A program made the translations under genes and the position numbers. Source: Candidatus Mediterraneibacter intestinigallinarum (lineage in GTDB: Bacteria > Bacillota > Clostridia > Lachnospirales > Lachnospiraceae). From it: DNA of 42,373 nucleotides. The stretch spans positions 1 to 42,373 of the forward strand of contig DWXI01000070.1 of the NCBI GenBank assembly GCA_019119265.1. The letters are read 5' to 3'. The notes below the pieces were generated by a model, which saw nothing but the letters and a program-made list of their open reading frames with translations, was not told the origin of the DNA and ran no database searches. Below, in pieces: positions 8,872-18,488 of the stretch (position 1 is the stretch's first letter; each line of letters begins with the position of its first letter).

Positions 8872-11145
8872 TTACATCTCTGCCTTATAGTAATTGATCA
8901 GGCATCCGTCCAGTATGATCTGTCTCTCTGCGTCTGTCAGGTCGCCCAGTCTCAGATCAATCTCTTTGAGATCATCGCCGACTACATAAGCCTTGATGAC
9001 ATCTGCTTTTTCTTCAACCGCCTTTCTCACGTCCGGCACGAAGATGTAGTCGCCGTTCTTGAACGGCAGATGCTCGTGATCTGCGTCTGTAAGGAACGGA
9101 AGCATTCCCCAGTTGATCAGATTAGAGCGGTAACGTTTTGTTGCATACTCGATAGCGATGTTTGCCCATCCACCAAGAACTTTCTGACAGGATGCAGCCT
9201 GTTCACGTGCAGATCCGTCTCCCGGCTTTACAGCGAAGATCGTGCTTCCGACGCCGATATTGCCTTTGCCGACTTCCGGATATGTCTTCTGGATCGTCGC
9301 CATTACCGGTTTCAGTTCTTCCAGTGCATCGAGAGGACATGCGCCTGCTTCGATCGCTTTCTGTGCTTTCTGCACTTCTTTCGCACGTCCTACATATGCC
9401 GGATCTTTTCTTGAGAGCGCGAACTCTGCAAGCCCCAGCGGATTGGAACGGTAAGAGGAAGTCTCGCCTGACGGGATGAGCTCGTCTGTTGTAGTAACCG
9501 GATCGTGGATCTCGGATACAACTTTCACGATCAGGTTCTCCGGCAGTGCGGACATCTCCGGCCAATCTTTGATGTTCGGTCCGAACTGGATCTCTACGCT
9601 CGGATCTGCCACGCCGTGGCTGTCAAATACACGGTTTGCATAAATATTGCTGTCAAAGTGATACTTCTGTCCTTTGTATTCCACATCCATAGCTGTTGCA
9701 GGTGTAAGATATCCTTTGTTTGCCGCCGTAGCTGCGATGGAACGTGCATCCATAAGAGCCACAGAAGAAATCTGACCGCTCTGGAGCTTGCTTCCCTCAC
9801 GGTTCGGGAAGTTTCTCGTTGTATGACGGATAGAAAATGCGTTATTCGCCGGGGTGTCTCCTGCGCCAAAGCACGGTCCGCAGAATGCAGTCTTAACAAC
9901 TGTTCCTGCTTCCATAAGATCAGCCACTGCTCCGTTCTTCACCAGTTCCATATAAATCGGCATACTTGCCGGATATACACTGAATGTAAATGCATCGGAT
10001 CCGATATTATGTCCTTTGATAATATCTGCTGCCGCGCAGATATTTTCAAATCCGCCTCCGGCGCATCCTGCTATAATGCCCTGCTCTACATAAAGCTTTC
10101 CATCGCGGATCTTGTCCTGAAGTGAATACTCCACCGCGCCGTCAAGGCTTACGAGCGCCTTCTGCTCTACGTCGTGAAGGATGTCTTTCAAGTTCGCATT
10201 TACTTCGTCAATCGTATAAACATTGCTCGGATGGAACGGCATTGCGATCATCGGTTTGATCTCGCTCAGATTCACATAGACGCACCCGTCATAATATGCA
10301 CATGCGCCCGGATTCAGTTCTTTGTAGTCTTCGCTTCTTCCGTGGATCTCATAGAACTCTTCGATCTTCTCGTCTGTCGTCCAGATAGAGGACAGGCACG
10401 TCGTCTCTGTCGTCATAACATCAACGCCGATACGGAAGTCTGCGCTCAGCTTTTTCACGCCTGGTCCGACAAACTCCATTACTTTATTGTTTACATAGCC
10501 ATTTTTAAATACCGCCCCGATAATAGCGAGGGCTACGTCCTGCGGTCCGACGCCCTTCATCGGCTCACCATCAAGGTAGATCGCAATCACGCCCGGCATC
10601 TTGATATCATATGTCTTATTAAGAAGTTGTTTCACAAGCTCCGGTCCGCCCTCGCCCATAGCCATGGTTCCAAGAGCTCCGTAACGTGTATGACTGTCTG
10701 ATCCGAGGATCATCTTGCCTCCGCCGGCAAGCATCTCACGGGCGAACTGATGGATGACTGCCTGATGAGGCGGAACATAGACCCCGCCGTATTTCTTTGC
10801 GCAGGTCAGGCCAAACATGTGGTCGTCTTCATTAATCGTACCGCCTACCGCACAGAGGCTGTTGTGGCAGTTCGTCAGAACATACGGAATCGGAAATTTC
10901 TTAAGTCCTGACGCACGCGCTGTCTGGATAATACCGACAAATGTGATGTCATGAGACGTCAGCTTGTCGAATTTAATCTGCAGGTTCTTCATATTTCCGG
11001 AAGTGTTGTGCGCGTTTAAGATGCCGTATGCCATCGTATTCTGCGCAGCCTCTTCCTTTGAAATCGAAACCTGTACATTTCCTGTATCTTCCACAATCTC
11101 GGTGCCGTTTAAGAGATAGACACCGTTGTCATATAATTTGATCAT
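8872..11145 (-). CDS. Aconitase-family hydratase (YbhJ-like)
   Basis: A 757-residue [4Fe-4S] hydro-lyase of the aconitase superfamily. Visible features are the [12 protein letters not shown] motif at 148-159, cluster ligands Cys361 and the Cys422-x2-Cys425 pair (GCAGGG and CGPCFGAGD) with the usual spacing of about 60, and a C-terminal swivel domain with [12 protein letters not shown]. The overall sequence resembles E. coli YbhJ-type putative hydratases more than classical AcnA/AcnB, so the substrate is uncertain: it may act as an aconitase or on another 2-hydroxy acid. The start is clear, with AGAAGGAGG six bases before the ATG. No citrate synthase or isocitrate dehydrogenase gene is nearby. 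A strong terminator follows. Confidence 0.85.
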   Translation of the reverse strand: MIKLYDNGVYLLNGTEIVEDTGNVQVSISKEEAAQNTMAYGILNAHNTSGNMKNLQIKFDKLTSHDITFVGIIQTARASGLKKFPIPYVLTNCHNSLCAVGGTINEDDHMFGLTCAKKYGGVYVPPHQAVIHQFAREMLAGGGKMILGSDSHTRYGALGTMAMGEGGPELVKQLLNKTYDIKMPGVIAIYLDGEPMKGVGPQDVALAIIGAVFKNGYVNNKVMEFVGPGVKKLSADFRIGVDVMTTETTCLSSIWTTDEKIEEFYEIHGRSEDYKELNPGACAYYDGCVYVNLSEIKPMIAMPFHPSNVYTIDEVNANLKDILHDVEQKALVSLDGAVEYSLQDKIRDGKLYVEQGIIAGCAGGGFENICAAADIIKGHNIGSDAFTFSVYPASMPIYMELVKNGAVADLMEAGTVVKTAFCGPCFGAGDTPANNAFSIRHTTRNFPNREGSKLQSGQISSVALMDARSIAATAANKGYLTPATAMDVEYKGQKYHFDSNIYANRVFDSHGVADPSVEIQFGPNIKDWPEMSALPENLIVKVVSEIHDPVTTTDELIPSGETSSYRSNPLGLAEFALSRKDPAYVGRAKEVQKAQKAIEAGACPLDALEELKPVMATIQKTYPEVGKGNIGVGSTIFAVKPGDGSAREQAASCQKVLGGWANIAIEYATKRYRSNLINWGMLPFLTDADHEHLPFKNGDYIFVPDVRKAVEEKADVIKAYVVGDDLKEIDLRLGDLTDAERQIILDGCLINYYKAEM

Positions 11146-11260
11146 GTAATCCTCCTTCTTGAATCAGAATCGTATACTTCATGCGGTATAAGCGCGTTAT
11201 GTACTGTAACTGCATGCGCTCAACATGGCTATTTTATCACATTTCGTGAAAGGAGTAAAT

Positions 11261-11824
11261 CTAGTTTACAAACAAGTCTTTTCTCTTTATAAAGTAAACA
11301 TAATTCAAAGGGGTATGAAAACATACTGCTGCGATCACAAACACCGCATAACGCATCAGCTCCGCCAGTTTTATCTCCAGGTATCCTTCCGATGCAAAGG
11401 TGACTGCCAGATAAACAGCCGTCGAACTTATCAGGCCAAGGATCAGCGTTACTACAATGAAGCTAATATACCATACCGGAGCGTTCTTTTTATAATGAGC
11501 CAGTTTCTGCCGGACCAGAATCGCTCCCACAGCACACGCAATACAGATGAGCCCGTATATCATATCTATTGCTTTTAACGGGGCACAGACTTCATAATAT
11601 AATCCGGCGGATTCCCCGTAATGCAGTCCTGTAATCCACATGAATGCAATGATCAGATTGCCCGCGGCATTGGCAAATAACTGGAAATAAATGATAAATT
11701 TGAACCACGCCATAGGTCTCCTGCGCACAGACTGCTGAAGCGGTATGACATCTACGATCCTGCCGCAGTTGTTACAGAACCTTGCTCCCTCGGGAAGTTC
11801 TTTTCCACAAAATCTGCAAAACAT
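11261..11824 (-). CDS. Zinc-ribbon membrane protein
   Basis: A 187-residue protein with an N-terminal zinc ribbon, two CxxC knuckles (CRFCGKELPEGARFCNNCG, residues 3-21), followed by four probable membrane helices and short loops. Proteins of this layout (zinc_ribbon_2 plus a TM domain) are frequent in Lachnospiraceae and have no known function. The ATG at 11824 has GAGAGGGG about 6 nt upstream. It is last in the minus-strand series after the lipoprotein gene, 173 bp away, so co-transcription is possible but not shown. Confidence 0.75.
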   Translation of the reverse strand: MFCRFCGKELPEGARFCNNCGRIVDVIPLQQSVRRRPMAWFKFIIYFQLFANAAGNLIIAFMWITGLHYGESAGLYYEVCAPLKAIDMIYGLICIACAVGAILVRQKLAHYKKNAPVWYISFIVVTLILGLISSTAVYLAVTFASEGYLEIKLAELMRYAVFVIAAVCFHTPLNYVYFIKRKDLFVN

Positions 11825-11880
11825 AAAATCCCCTCTCCCTCATCTTTTACGGACGAAATATTCTTTCATCACACATCTTT

Positions 11881-11997
11881 TTATCGTACTTCTATTTCAT
11901 CTTCCGGCGTATATTCTGTGTCAATTTCCAGACAGGCTCCCTCCAGCCGGTCTGCACTGCACGGAAGCGCGATCACGGTCTCATTCACCTCACTGCT
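11881..11997 (-). other. Open in-frame extension after the lipoprotein TAG
   Basis: After the lipoprotein's TAG stop (11998-12000) the same frame stays open for 38 codons to a TAA at 11881. The product would be acidic (segments SSEVNETVIALP and TEYTPEDEIEVR), in keeping with the preceding protein. It may be a former C-terminus cut off by a nonsense mutation, a read-through product, or chance. A GTG at 11988 could start a 35-residue peptide but has no convincing ribosome binding site. Confidence 0.35.
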
Positions 11998-12855
11998 CTA
12001 CAGACTGCTGCCATCATCGGACAGGCCGGAGCCGCCGTCTGTATTATCTACATCTACGGCCTCTGACAGCGCTTCTTCCGGAACCGTAATTTCATCGACA
12101 GTGTCATATTCCATAAAGGTTATGTCCATGTAACACTCTGATATGCTTATACCGGCGTCTTCCATCAGCGACGCAAATGTGTCTGTCATATCAACATACA
12201 CCCTGGCCGGAAGTATGCTGTCCTGATATATGGCGATCGTACAGGGGAATACCATATTGGAGAACACACTCTCGTCGATATCATATCCCGAAAATTCATC
12301 CATCATATCCGTCTGCATCATGTCGCCGATGAGATCGCCGTCAAGCTCCCCCGTCAGTTCATAACAGTCCTGGTCATTTACAGTGACAAGAGACTCTGAG
12401 AGTTCGAACCGGTCTGCATACTCTGCCATATTTTCCGTTATGCTGCCTACCTCGTCCGCAAGTTCTTCTGCATCTGATACCTCCCTGGTCCACTGATCCT
12501 CCATCAACGTATATGTCACATATTCTTCCCCTTCTACTACAGAATATGTCTCGAGCTCCACGTCAAAGTTCATACCGGCCATACCGACGGATACGCTTCC
12601 AATGGCATATGACGCTTCCGGCTCTGTTGTCGATTCCATATCCATATCTATTCCCATGCTTATCTCTTCGGAATCAGCCGTCATCCCCATGTTCATTTTC
12701 ACATTCACCATAGCAGACTTTGTTTCTTCCGCGTTTTTCTCCATGTCGCGGAGCAGATTCTCCGGTGTTGCTTTTGTTGCGCATCCTGAGAACAGCGCCA
12801 TCGTCATAACGCATACGATTCCTGTTGAAATTGCTCTTTTCATTGCTTTTTTCAT
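11998..12855 (-). CDS. Secreted lipoprotein, DUF6612-like
   Basis: A 285-residue predicted lipoprotein: signal peptide at 1-25 with lipobox LFSGC, the Cys being the lipidation site. The mature part is very acidic and rich in Met, Asp and Glu, beginning TPENLLRDMEKNAEETKSAM, a pattern seen in Clostridia lipoproteins such as DUF6612 that resemble the LolA/LppX fold. No catalytic motif is visible, and a substrate- or wall-associated role is only a guess. The start is supported by ATGGAGG seven bases upstream. It follows the DUF3810 gene by 22 bp. The frame continues past the TAG stop (see 11881-11997). Confidence 0.75.
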   Translation of the reverse strand: MKKAMKRAISTGIVCVMTMALFSGCATKATPENLLRDMEKNAEETKSAMVNVKMNMGMTADSEEISMGIDMDMESTTEPEASYAIGSVSVGMAGMNFDVELETYSVVEGEEYVTYTLMEDQWTREVSDAEELADEVGSITENMAEYADRFELSESLVTVNDQDCYELTGELDGDLIGDMMQTDMMDEFSGYDIDESVFSNMVFPCTIAIYQDSILPARVYVDMTDTFASLMEDAGISISECYMDITFMEYDTVDEITVPEEALSEAVDVDNTDGGSGLSDDGSSL

Positions 12856-12877
12856 ACTTTTTCCTCCATTTTCCCTC

Positions 12878-14023
12878 TTACTGTTCCCCGAAATACGCCA
12901 CGATCAGATCTACCATCCTGTCATATCTCTCCACTCCGTCCGCCTGCCCGTTAACTTTCAAATACGTATCATTGATCCGCTCGGCCGTCTCGGATACGGG
13001 TCCTTCATACCGATCCCAGAATGCATTGTTGGCCTCCAGATCCGGCTCCACCGCCTCGTCAAGCCGCACCCGCACTTCCTGCCAGGTCTCATAATCCGCC
13101 CGGTACAGCGCGTTCATGCAGTACACCCAGCCCGACAGATAACCACTGTACTGGAAATCTGCCCGCTCTGATCCGACACATGCGAGAAATGCAATGAAGT
13201 TCGCCTCCTGTTCCTGCATGAAACCGCGCAGATGCGACAGTTCATGGCATGCTGTAAAAGGCTTGTTATAATCTGTCATATCCCCGTTATAGTTTGCCTC
13301 CACTGTAAAAGGCAGATAGATGCCGCTCAGGCTCTGATAAGACAGTATCTCCGATATCAAAAGTTTCTTAGGCTGCGGATAATATCCACGGACTGACGGG
13401 AACTCTTCCCCGAGACGGTTCATTGATTCAACCGCCCCGCTGCCTTCCGGGGCGTCGAGTTCCATCACGCCTTCTGCATTCCGCGTCACTTCATCCGCCC
13501 TGGAATTGACTTCTTCCGTAAGCCAGACACAGATGTCTCTGAGCTGTTCCAGGCGATACTCATATGTAACGATCCCTTCCTCCTCGGAAAATGATTTCCG
13601 ATGGTAGTTGATCCCGCAGCAGGCGGTATAGAGAAACGCCAGTATTCCCGCTGTGAGCAGCACTCCCGAAATCCATGAAACTGCTGCCCGAGTTCTGCGC
13701 GTCAGCACGGTCTTTACGATCATCCGCACCATCGTCACGACAAGAGTCAGCAGAAGTATGTAAATAAGGATTTCCGACACAGAGAACGGGAACCAGCCCC
13801 ACACTCTTCCGATAGTCGTCACCAGAACAGGATAAATATGTACGGCATACCACTGGGCAAAGTCAGGTACATACGCTGAGAGCAGCATACCCGCGCCGCT
13901 GAAAAGGAGCAGGAGGACCGCTGCTGCCAGTCGTCCTCCTGTATTAACTTTTCCTGTATTGTTTCTTCCGGTACTATTTTTGTCCGTACCGTTTCTTTGC
14001 TCCTCTGTATTATTTGTCAGCAT
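12878..14023 (-). CDS. DUF3810 membrane protein with HExxH motif
   Basis: A 381-residue protein with a basic, Asn/Thr-rich N-terminus, then three membrane helices (residues ~30-140), then a large extracytoplasmic domain. That domain holds CHELSHLRGF, a zinc-protease HExxH motif, with a downstream EQEANFIAF segment that supplies a plausible third metal ligand, as in DUF3810 proteins. A membrane-anchored metallopeptidase is the likely fold; activity is unproven. Its start overlaps the end of the beta-glucosidase gene by 14 bp, with the ribosome binding site GGAGA inside that gene, so the two are co-translated. Confidence 0.85.
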   Translation of the reverse strand: MLTNNTEEQRNGTDKNSTGRNNTGKVNTGGRLAAAVLLLLFSGAGMLLSAYVPDFAQWYAVHIYPVLVTTIGRVWGWFPFSVSEILIYILLLTLVVTMVRMIVKTVLTRRTRAAVSWISGVLLTAGILAFLYTACCGINYHRKSFSEEEGIVTYEYRLEQLRDICVWLTEEVNSRADEVTRNAEGVMELDAPEGSGAVESMNRLGEEFPSVRGYYPQPKKLLISEILSYQSLSGIYLPFTVEANYNGDMTDYNKPFTACHELSHLRGFMQEQEANFIAFLACVGSERADFQYSGYLSGWVYCMNALYRADYETWQEVRVRLDEAVEPDLEANNAFWDRYEGPVSETAERINDTYLKVNGQADGVERYDRMVDLIVAYFGEQ

Positions 14024-16502
14024 ACATTCTCCGATAGGCCTGATAGATCCTTGATCCTGTAATTCCGCGGATCACATTGGCCGCGCATCTCTTAAGCGCG
14101 TCTTTATCCAGTTCTCCCGTCCTGACCTTTCTCTTCAGCTCGGCTGCGGCGCGGTTTCCTCCCGGCATGATCAGATCGTTTCCCGCCTCGATGGCTTCGC
14201 TGTGGCTTCCGACGTCTTTACCTGTAGCGAACCAGTCCGTCATCACAAGTCCGTCAAATCCCCACTCATTTCTCAACACTTTTGTGAGAAGGTCATAGCT
14301 GTTGTTTACATATCTTCCGTTTACCATATTGTAGCTTGACATAACTGCCCGGGCATTTCCTTCCTGTATGGCGATCCGGAAGCCTTTCAGATAGATTTCC
14401 CTGAGCGCCCGCTCGTTTACGTTTGCATTTGTATGATTCCTGTTGTCCTCCTGATTATTACAGCAGAAATGTTTGATCGTCACGTAACAGCCTCTCCTGG
14501 ACTGAACGCCCCGGCTCATGGCCGCCGCCATCTTGCCTGAAAGCATCGGATCTTCCGAATAATACTCGAAGTTACGGCCGCACAGAGGATTCCTGTGGAT
14601 GTTCATGCCCGGCGCCAGCCAGTATGTCACTCCGTATCGCTCCATCTCTTTGCCCACGGCAGTTCCCACATGCTCCACCAGATCCGTGTTCCACGACTGG
14701 GCCAGAGCAAGACCGGTAGGAAATGAAGTGGCAAACTGATACACGCAGGGATGTTTCTCCGGATTACCAAGCATGATCTTCTTTACAATACCCGGCACAT
14801 AATTCATAAAGGAGAGCATAGGCTCTACTCCTTTTAACTTTCCGCTTCTTGTAACAACGGACGTCCTCTGAAGCCGCAGCCCTGCAGGGCCATCTGCCAG
14901 ACAGACATTAGGCAGCCCTTTTTCTGTCAGTTTAACTGTAGTATATCCGGCTGAACCGGGAGCGTCAAAGAATTTCGGACCGTTTCCGGACGCGCCGGCC
15001 CCTACAACCACATCGCACATCTCCTCCTCGGACAGAACGTCAAGAACTGCATCTGTCACAGGTGAAGAGTAGCTTTCCGGCGTTTTATACTCATGCACCG
15101 CAGGCCTGAGATCGGATAAGTTTACACAAATCCGCTCCAGATCTTCATCCTGCTCCTCTGCGGTATCCGCCAGCATAGGAGGATCCATCTCACGTACTTC
15201 GTGGATCACCGGACAGATTCTCTCACACTGCTCTGTCACAGCATCTTCATCCAGCACGAGCACCCCGACAGCTGTCGTATCCCTGCTTGAGGCGCCGAGC
15301 CGCAAGATATAATCGCCTTTTTCTAATATATAAGCCGCATCCTCTTCCCGATAGGAGGCCAGATCCTTCAAATCAAACACCAGGGATACCGTCTCGCTCT
15401 CACCTGGTTTCAGTTCCCTTGTCTTGACAAATGCTGCCAGCTGTTGGTACTCTTTTGCCATCTTTGTCCGCGGGCAGCTTACATAGAGTTGAACGACCTC
15501 TTTTCCGGCATGAACGCTTCCTGTATTTTTCACCTTTACATCTATGGTAATCTTCGGACCGTTTGCCTGTATCCCGCCCTTTTCAAGAGAAAATGTAGTA
15601 TATGACAGACCGTATCCAAAAGGATAGCGGGGTTCCGCATCATAACTGTCAAAGTAGCGGTAACCCACGTATATTCCTTCCCGGTAATACTCCTCGTCCG
15701 TGTTTCCGTTCAGATAACTGTATTCCATGGCAAACGGGATATCTTCATATTTTTTCGGCCATGTGTCCACAGTCTTCGCAGAGGGCGAAACCTTTCCGCA
15801 GATCAGGTCTGCAAATGCCTTTCCACCCATCATACCCTGCTGCGCGTAGTATACGACCGCGCCGATCCCTGTGATCTCATCGAGAAAGCTCATATCAAAT
15901 ACGGATCCCACATTGATAACCACGATCAGCTTTTCATAATTTGCAGCGCACATGGCAAGATTTGACTTCTCTTCATCTGACAGAGAATACTCATGGTTAT
16001 CCAGCTTGCGATCCGCACTTTCACCGGCCTGTCTTGCGATCACATAAATACAGGTGTCCGTGTCAGAGCCGTTGACGTCTTCAATCGTAACCGGTTGTCC
16101 GAACGGATACTGATAGGGCGTTCCCATCATATTAACGGCGTCAGGCTTCATCAGCCTGCGTCTCAGGTCAGCAGCGTAAGTTTCCTCCCCTTTTCTGTAT
16201 TCTTCCGCATATGCGCTGATCCACGGCTTTGTCGTAACAGTGAAACCGACTTTCTCCAGACCTTCCATAATAGAGATCACGTGACGCTCTTTCACCTCTC
16301 CTGAGCCTGTGCCGCCTTTTATCGTCATGTCCGCACCAGCTCCGTAAAGCGCCACTTTTTCCGGGGTAAGCGGAAGTGTTCCGTCATTTTCCAGAAGAAC
16401 GATTCCCTCAAGCGCCGCTTCATAAGAGACTTTTGCATTCTCCTCCTCAAGAGGCGTCACCGCATCTGTAAATTCCGCCTTATTCCTGATCTTCATTCTC
16501 AT
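14010..16502 (-). CDS. Circularly permuted GH3 beta-glucosidase
   Basis: An 830-residue family 3 glycoside hydrolase with its domains in swapped order. The alpha/beta sandwich usually at the C-terminus comes first (EGIVLLENDGTLPL at ~30-45, KGGTGSGEV at ~78-86), then a fibronectin-like domain (GKEVVQLYVSCP near 325), and the TIM barrel comes last (~500-830). The barrel has NIHRNPLCGRNFEYYSEDP, KHFCCNNQE and DGLVMTDWFA, whose Asp is the expected nucleophile. This order is known from Ruminococcus albus and Butyrivibrio enzymes. There is no signal peptide, so it is cytoplasmic and probably cleaves imported beta-glucosides. AAAGGAGG precedes the ATG by 8 nt. It overlaps the diguanylate cyclase gene by 23 bp and the DUF3810 gene by 14 bp. 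Confidence 0.92.
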   Translation of the reverse strand: MRMKIRNKAEFTDAVTPLEEENAKVSYEAALEGIVLLENDGTLPLTPEKVALYGAGADMTIKGGTGSGEVKERHVISIMEGLEKVGFTVTTKPWISAYAEEYRKGEETYAADLRRRLMKPDAVNMMGTPYQYPFGQPVTIEDVNGSDTDTCIYVIARQAGESADRKLDNHEYSLSDEEKSNLAMCAANYEKLIVVINVGSVFDMSFLDEITGIGAVVYYAQQGMMGGKAFADLICGKVSPSAKTVDTWPKKYEDIPFAMEYSYLNGNTDEEYYREGIYVGYRYFDSYDAEPRYPFGYGLSYTTFSLEKGGIQANGPKITIDVKVKNTGSVHAGKEVVQLYVSCPRTKMAKEYQQLAAFVKTRELKPGESETVSLVFDLKDLASYREEDAAYILEKGDYILRLGASSRDTTAVGVLVLDEDAVTEQCERICPVIHEVREMDPPMLADTAEEQDEDLERICVNLSDLRPAVHEYKTPESYSSPVTDAVLDVLSEEEMCDVVVGAGASGNGPKFFDAPGSAGYTTVKLTEKGLPNVCLADGPAGLRLQRTSVVTRSGKLKGVEPMLSFMNYVPGIVKKIMLGNPEKHPCVYQFATSFPTGLALAQSWNTDLVEHVGTAVGKEMERYGVTYWLAPGMNIHRNPLCGRNFEYYSEDPMLSGKMAAAMSRGVQSRRGCYVTIKHFCCNNQEDNRNHTNANVNERALREIYLKGFRIAIQEGNARAVMSSYNMVNGRYVNNSYDLLTKVLRNEWGFDGLVMTDWFATGKDVGSHSEAIEAGNDLIMPGGNRAAAELKRKVRTGELDKDALKRCAANVIRGITGSRIYQAYRRMYADK

Positions 16503-18387
16503 TGTCGTTTCCTCCTTTTTTTAACAGCAGACGTCCTTCGCTTCTCCGGTCGTGAGAAGCCTGCTGATAGTATTCCCTCTTTTCCGCATACATTTTCTTT
16601 TCTGCAGCTCTGACAAGTTCTTCCATGGATTCAACCTTCTCTCTCCACTCTATCCCTACTGATATATGTATTCCCTGCCCTTCCAGTTTCTCTGCCAGTT
16701 CTCTGCCCTGACAAACGACTTCGTCTTCCTCCCGGTCTATGGCAAAGGCAAGGAATTCATCACCGCCGATCCGATAAGAGCTTGCGTCACCGAAGTACGC
16801 GCTTATGTACCCCGCAACCGTCTTGAGCATACGATCGCCGGCGTCATGCCCCTGACTGTTGTTCAGCTCATGAAGTCCGTTCACGTCCATATAAATACAT
16901 GCAAGAGACTCCCGATATTGTTCGCGGTATCGGGAAATATCCATCTCAAACCGGTTTCGGTTGTAAAGTCCGGAAAGCAGATCTCTTTCTCCCTGTTCAC
17001 GGATTGTAAGATAAGACTGCCGGTTATGGCAGAACATACTGAAACTGAAGTCTACATTTCTCAGCAGCTCCGGCGTCACATGTCTGTCGTCCAGCCCCGA
17101 GCATGCAAGTATTCCGCATATCTTTCCCTCCATGTCCGTGATCGGCACCGCGATCAGGCCATATCCGTCGTAGTCTGCGAACTCAGTGTTTCCTTCTGAA
17201 AAATGTTCCAGAAGCTTTTGAAGCATTCTCTGATCCGTTTCGCCTGCAGTCAGTCCGCCGCTGTTTCCGCACCACTTGAAATATTCGTCCGGAACAGAAG
17301 CATCAGATACCCACAGATACACGCATTCCGCCCTGGTGATCCCTGCTACTTTCTCCAATGCTTTTATCACATTTTCATTCTGTTCGTGTGCATTAAACAG
17401 CAGCTTCTCTACATCATATATATAGTTGATCGTGTCAAGCTGGCGTTCCTTTGTACTGGTCTCCCGCTTCACATAATAGATCATCCAGAAGAAATACAGT
17501 GCAAAGCACACCGCCTCAACTGTCAGGAACACATTCATCATATGTTCGATCGTTTCTGCAGTTTCAAATACAATGTCTTCCGGCACAGACAGCGCCAGCT
17601 GCCATCTGTTGATACCGACCGGTTCGTAATAGAAATAAAGATATTCGCCGATCCGATCCGACACAAAAACGACGTATCCGGTCTCTCCGTCTATCAGGCC
17701 CTGCTTAAGCTGCTCATGGTCATATCCCGGAGCCATCTCCCGCTTTCCCAGCTCCCATATGTTCCCGTCCGGATCATTATGCCATGTATCAACCAAAAAA
17801 TCTCCGGTGGCCGCATCGATTATATAGAGAGCCGCTTCCCCATACGAAGTCACAGCGAGTTCTTCAGGAAGGCTCCCCAGTTCGATCACTCCGTACAGCA
17901 TGGCAACCGTATTTCCATCGCGTACTACAGGCACATAGTTTCTCACTACATACTGGTCTTTGTTCCTGACATCCGTTTCACGGTTCGTGACATGCGCTCC
18001 CTGAGCTGCTTCTTTCTCATAGGACAACGCTCCTCCCGAGCTGATTTCTTTTCCTCCGTCTGTGATAACTATATCCCCCGGCAGAAGAAGTTCAAGCCGT
18101 GAGATCACACCCCACGTATTATAAGAATCTATAATCTTCCAGAGCTCATCTGAAGTCATATCGTCGTATTTAGAAACCACCGTGGCAAGCAGTTCCAGCT
18201 GCCGACAGTCGTCGACCATTTCCCGCCTGATATCGTTGACGAGATTCCCCGCCTGTTCCTCAAGCCTGTCGAAGCTCCTCTCTTCTTCCATATTATTAAT
18301 GCGGTCGGTCATGATAAGGGATATGGCGACAATCAAAAAAATCAGCAGGATCGTAACAACAAGCGAACTCTGCCAGTGAGTTTTCAT
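16480..18387 (-). CDS. Membrane-bound diguanylate cyclase (GGDEF)
   Basis: A sensor enzyme that would make c-di-GMP from two GTP. One N-terminal helix, an extracytoplasmic Cache-like sensor region of about 250 residues, a second helix (FLTVEAVCFALYFFWMIYYV) and a GAF-like segment lead to the GGDEF domain. The active loop reads YRIGGDEF, preceded by LSGLYNRNRFEMDISRY. No RxxD inhibitory site stands five residues before it, so c-di-GMP feedback may be weak. The promoter predicts a transcript start at about 18399, exactly on the first in-frame ATG. The ATG at 18387, with GGAAAG just ahead, is therefore preferred; a leaderless 639-residue version from 18399 is possible. It overlaps the beta-glucosidase gene by 23 bp, so the sensed signal may be a sugar (inference). 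Confidence 0.88.
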   Translation of the reverse strand: MKTHWQSSLVVTILLIFLIVAISLIMTDRINNMEEERSFDRLEEQAGNLVNDIRREMVDDCRQLELLATVVSKYDDMTSDELWKIIDSYNTWGVISRLELLLPGDIVITDGGKEISSGGALSYEKEAAQGAHVTNRETDVRNKDQYVVRNYVPVVRDGNTVAMLYGVIELGSLPEELAVTSYGEAALYIIDAATGDFLVDTWHNDPDGNIWELGKREMAPGYDHEQLKQGLIDGETGYVVFVSDRIGEYLYFYYEPVGINRWQLALSVPEDIVFETAETIEHMMNVFLTVEAVCFALYFFWMIYYVKRETSTKERQLDTINYIYDVEKLLFNAHEQNENVIKALEKVAGITRAECVYLWVSDASVPDEYFKWCGNSGGLTAGETDQRMLQKLLEHFSEGNTEFADYDGYGLIAVPITDMEGKICGILACSGLDDRHVTPELLRNVDFSFSMFCHNRQSYLTIREQGERDLLSGLYNRNRFEMDISRYREQYRESLACIYMDVNGLHELNNSQGHDAGDRMLKTVAGYISAYFGDASSYRIGGDEFLAFAIDREEDEVVCQGRELAEKLEGQGIHISVGIEWREKVESMEELVRAAEKKMYAEKREYYQQASHDRRSEGRLLLKKGGNDNENEDQE

Positions 18388-18405
18388 TTTTCTTTCCATA
18401 TGAAA

Positions 18406-18434
18406 AGTATAGTCGATTTCCTTTGTTTTCTCAA
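18406..18434 (-). promoter_or_regulatory. Promoter of the diguanylate cyclase operon
   Basis: On the minus strand TTGAGA (18434-18429) is 17 nt from TATACT (18411-18406). It overlaps the plus-strand promoter at 18423-18451. Confidence 0.7.
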
Positions 18435-18451
18435 CCGGATTGTTTTATAAT
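18423..18451 (+). promoter_or_regulatory. Promoter of the glycine-rich membrane protein gene
   Basis: TTGTTT (18423-18428) is 17 nt from a consensus TATAAT (18446-18451). Its -35 directly abuts the -35 of the opposing promoter. The start near 18458 excludes the upstream in-frame ATG at 18450 and supports the ATG at 18489. Confidence 0.7.
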
Positions 18452-18488
18452 GGGGATATCATTTTTTGGCAGAAAGGGGAAATACACT

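Noticed and set aside
11225-11260. A possible regulatory or promoter element upstream of the hydratase
   Set aside because: Only weak -10-like sequences (TAAAAT, TATACG) without matching -35 boxes were found, so no promoter was called.
17203-18102. A 299-codon plus-strand frame antisense to the diguanylate cyclase
   Set aside because: No motifs or start signal, and the minus-strand gene has a clear GGDEF domain.
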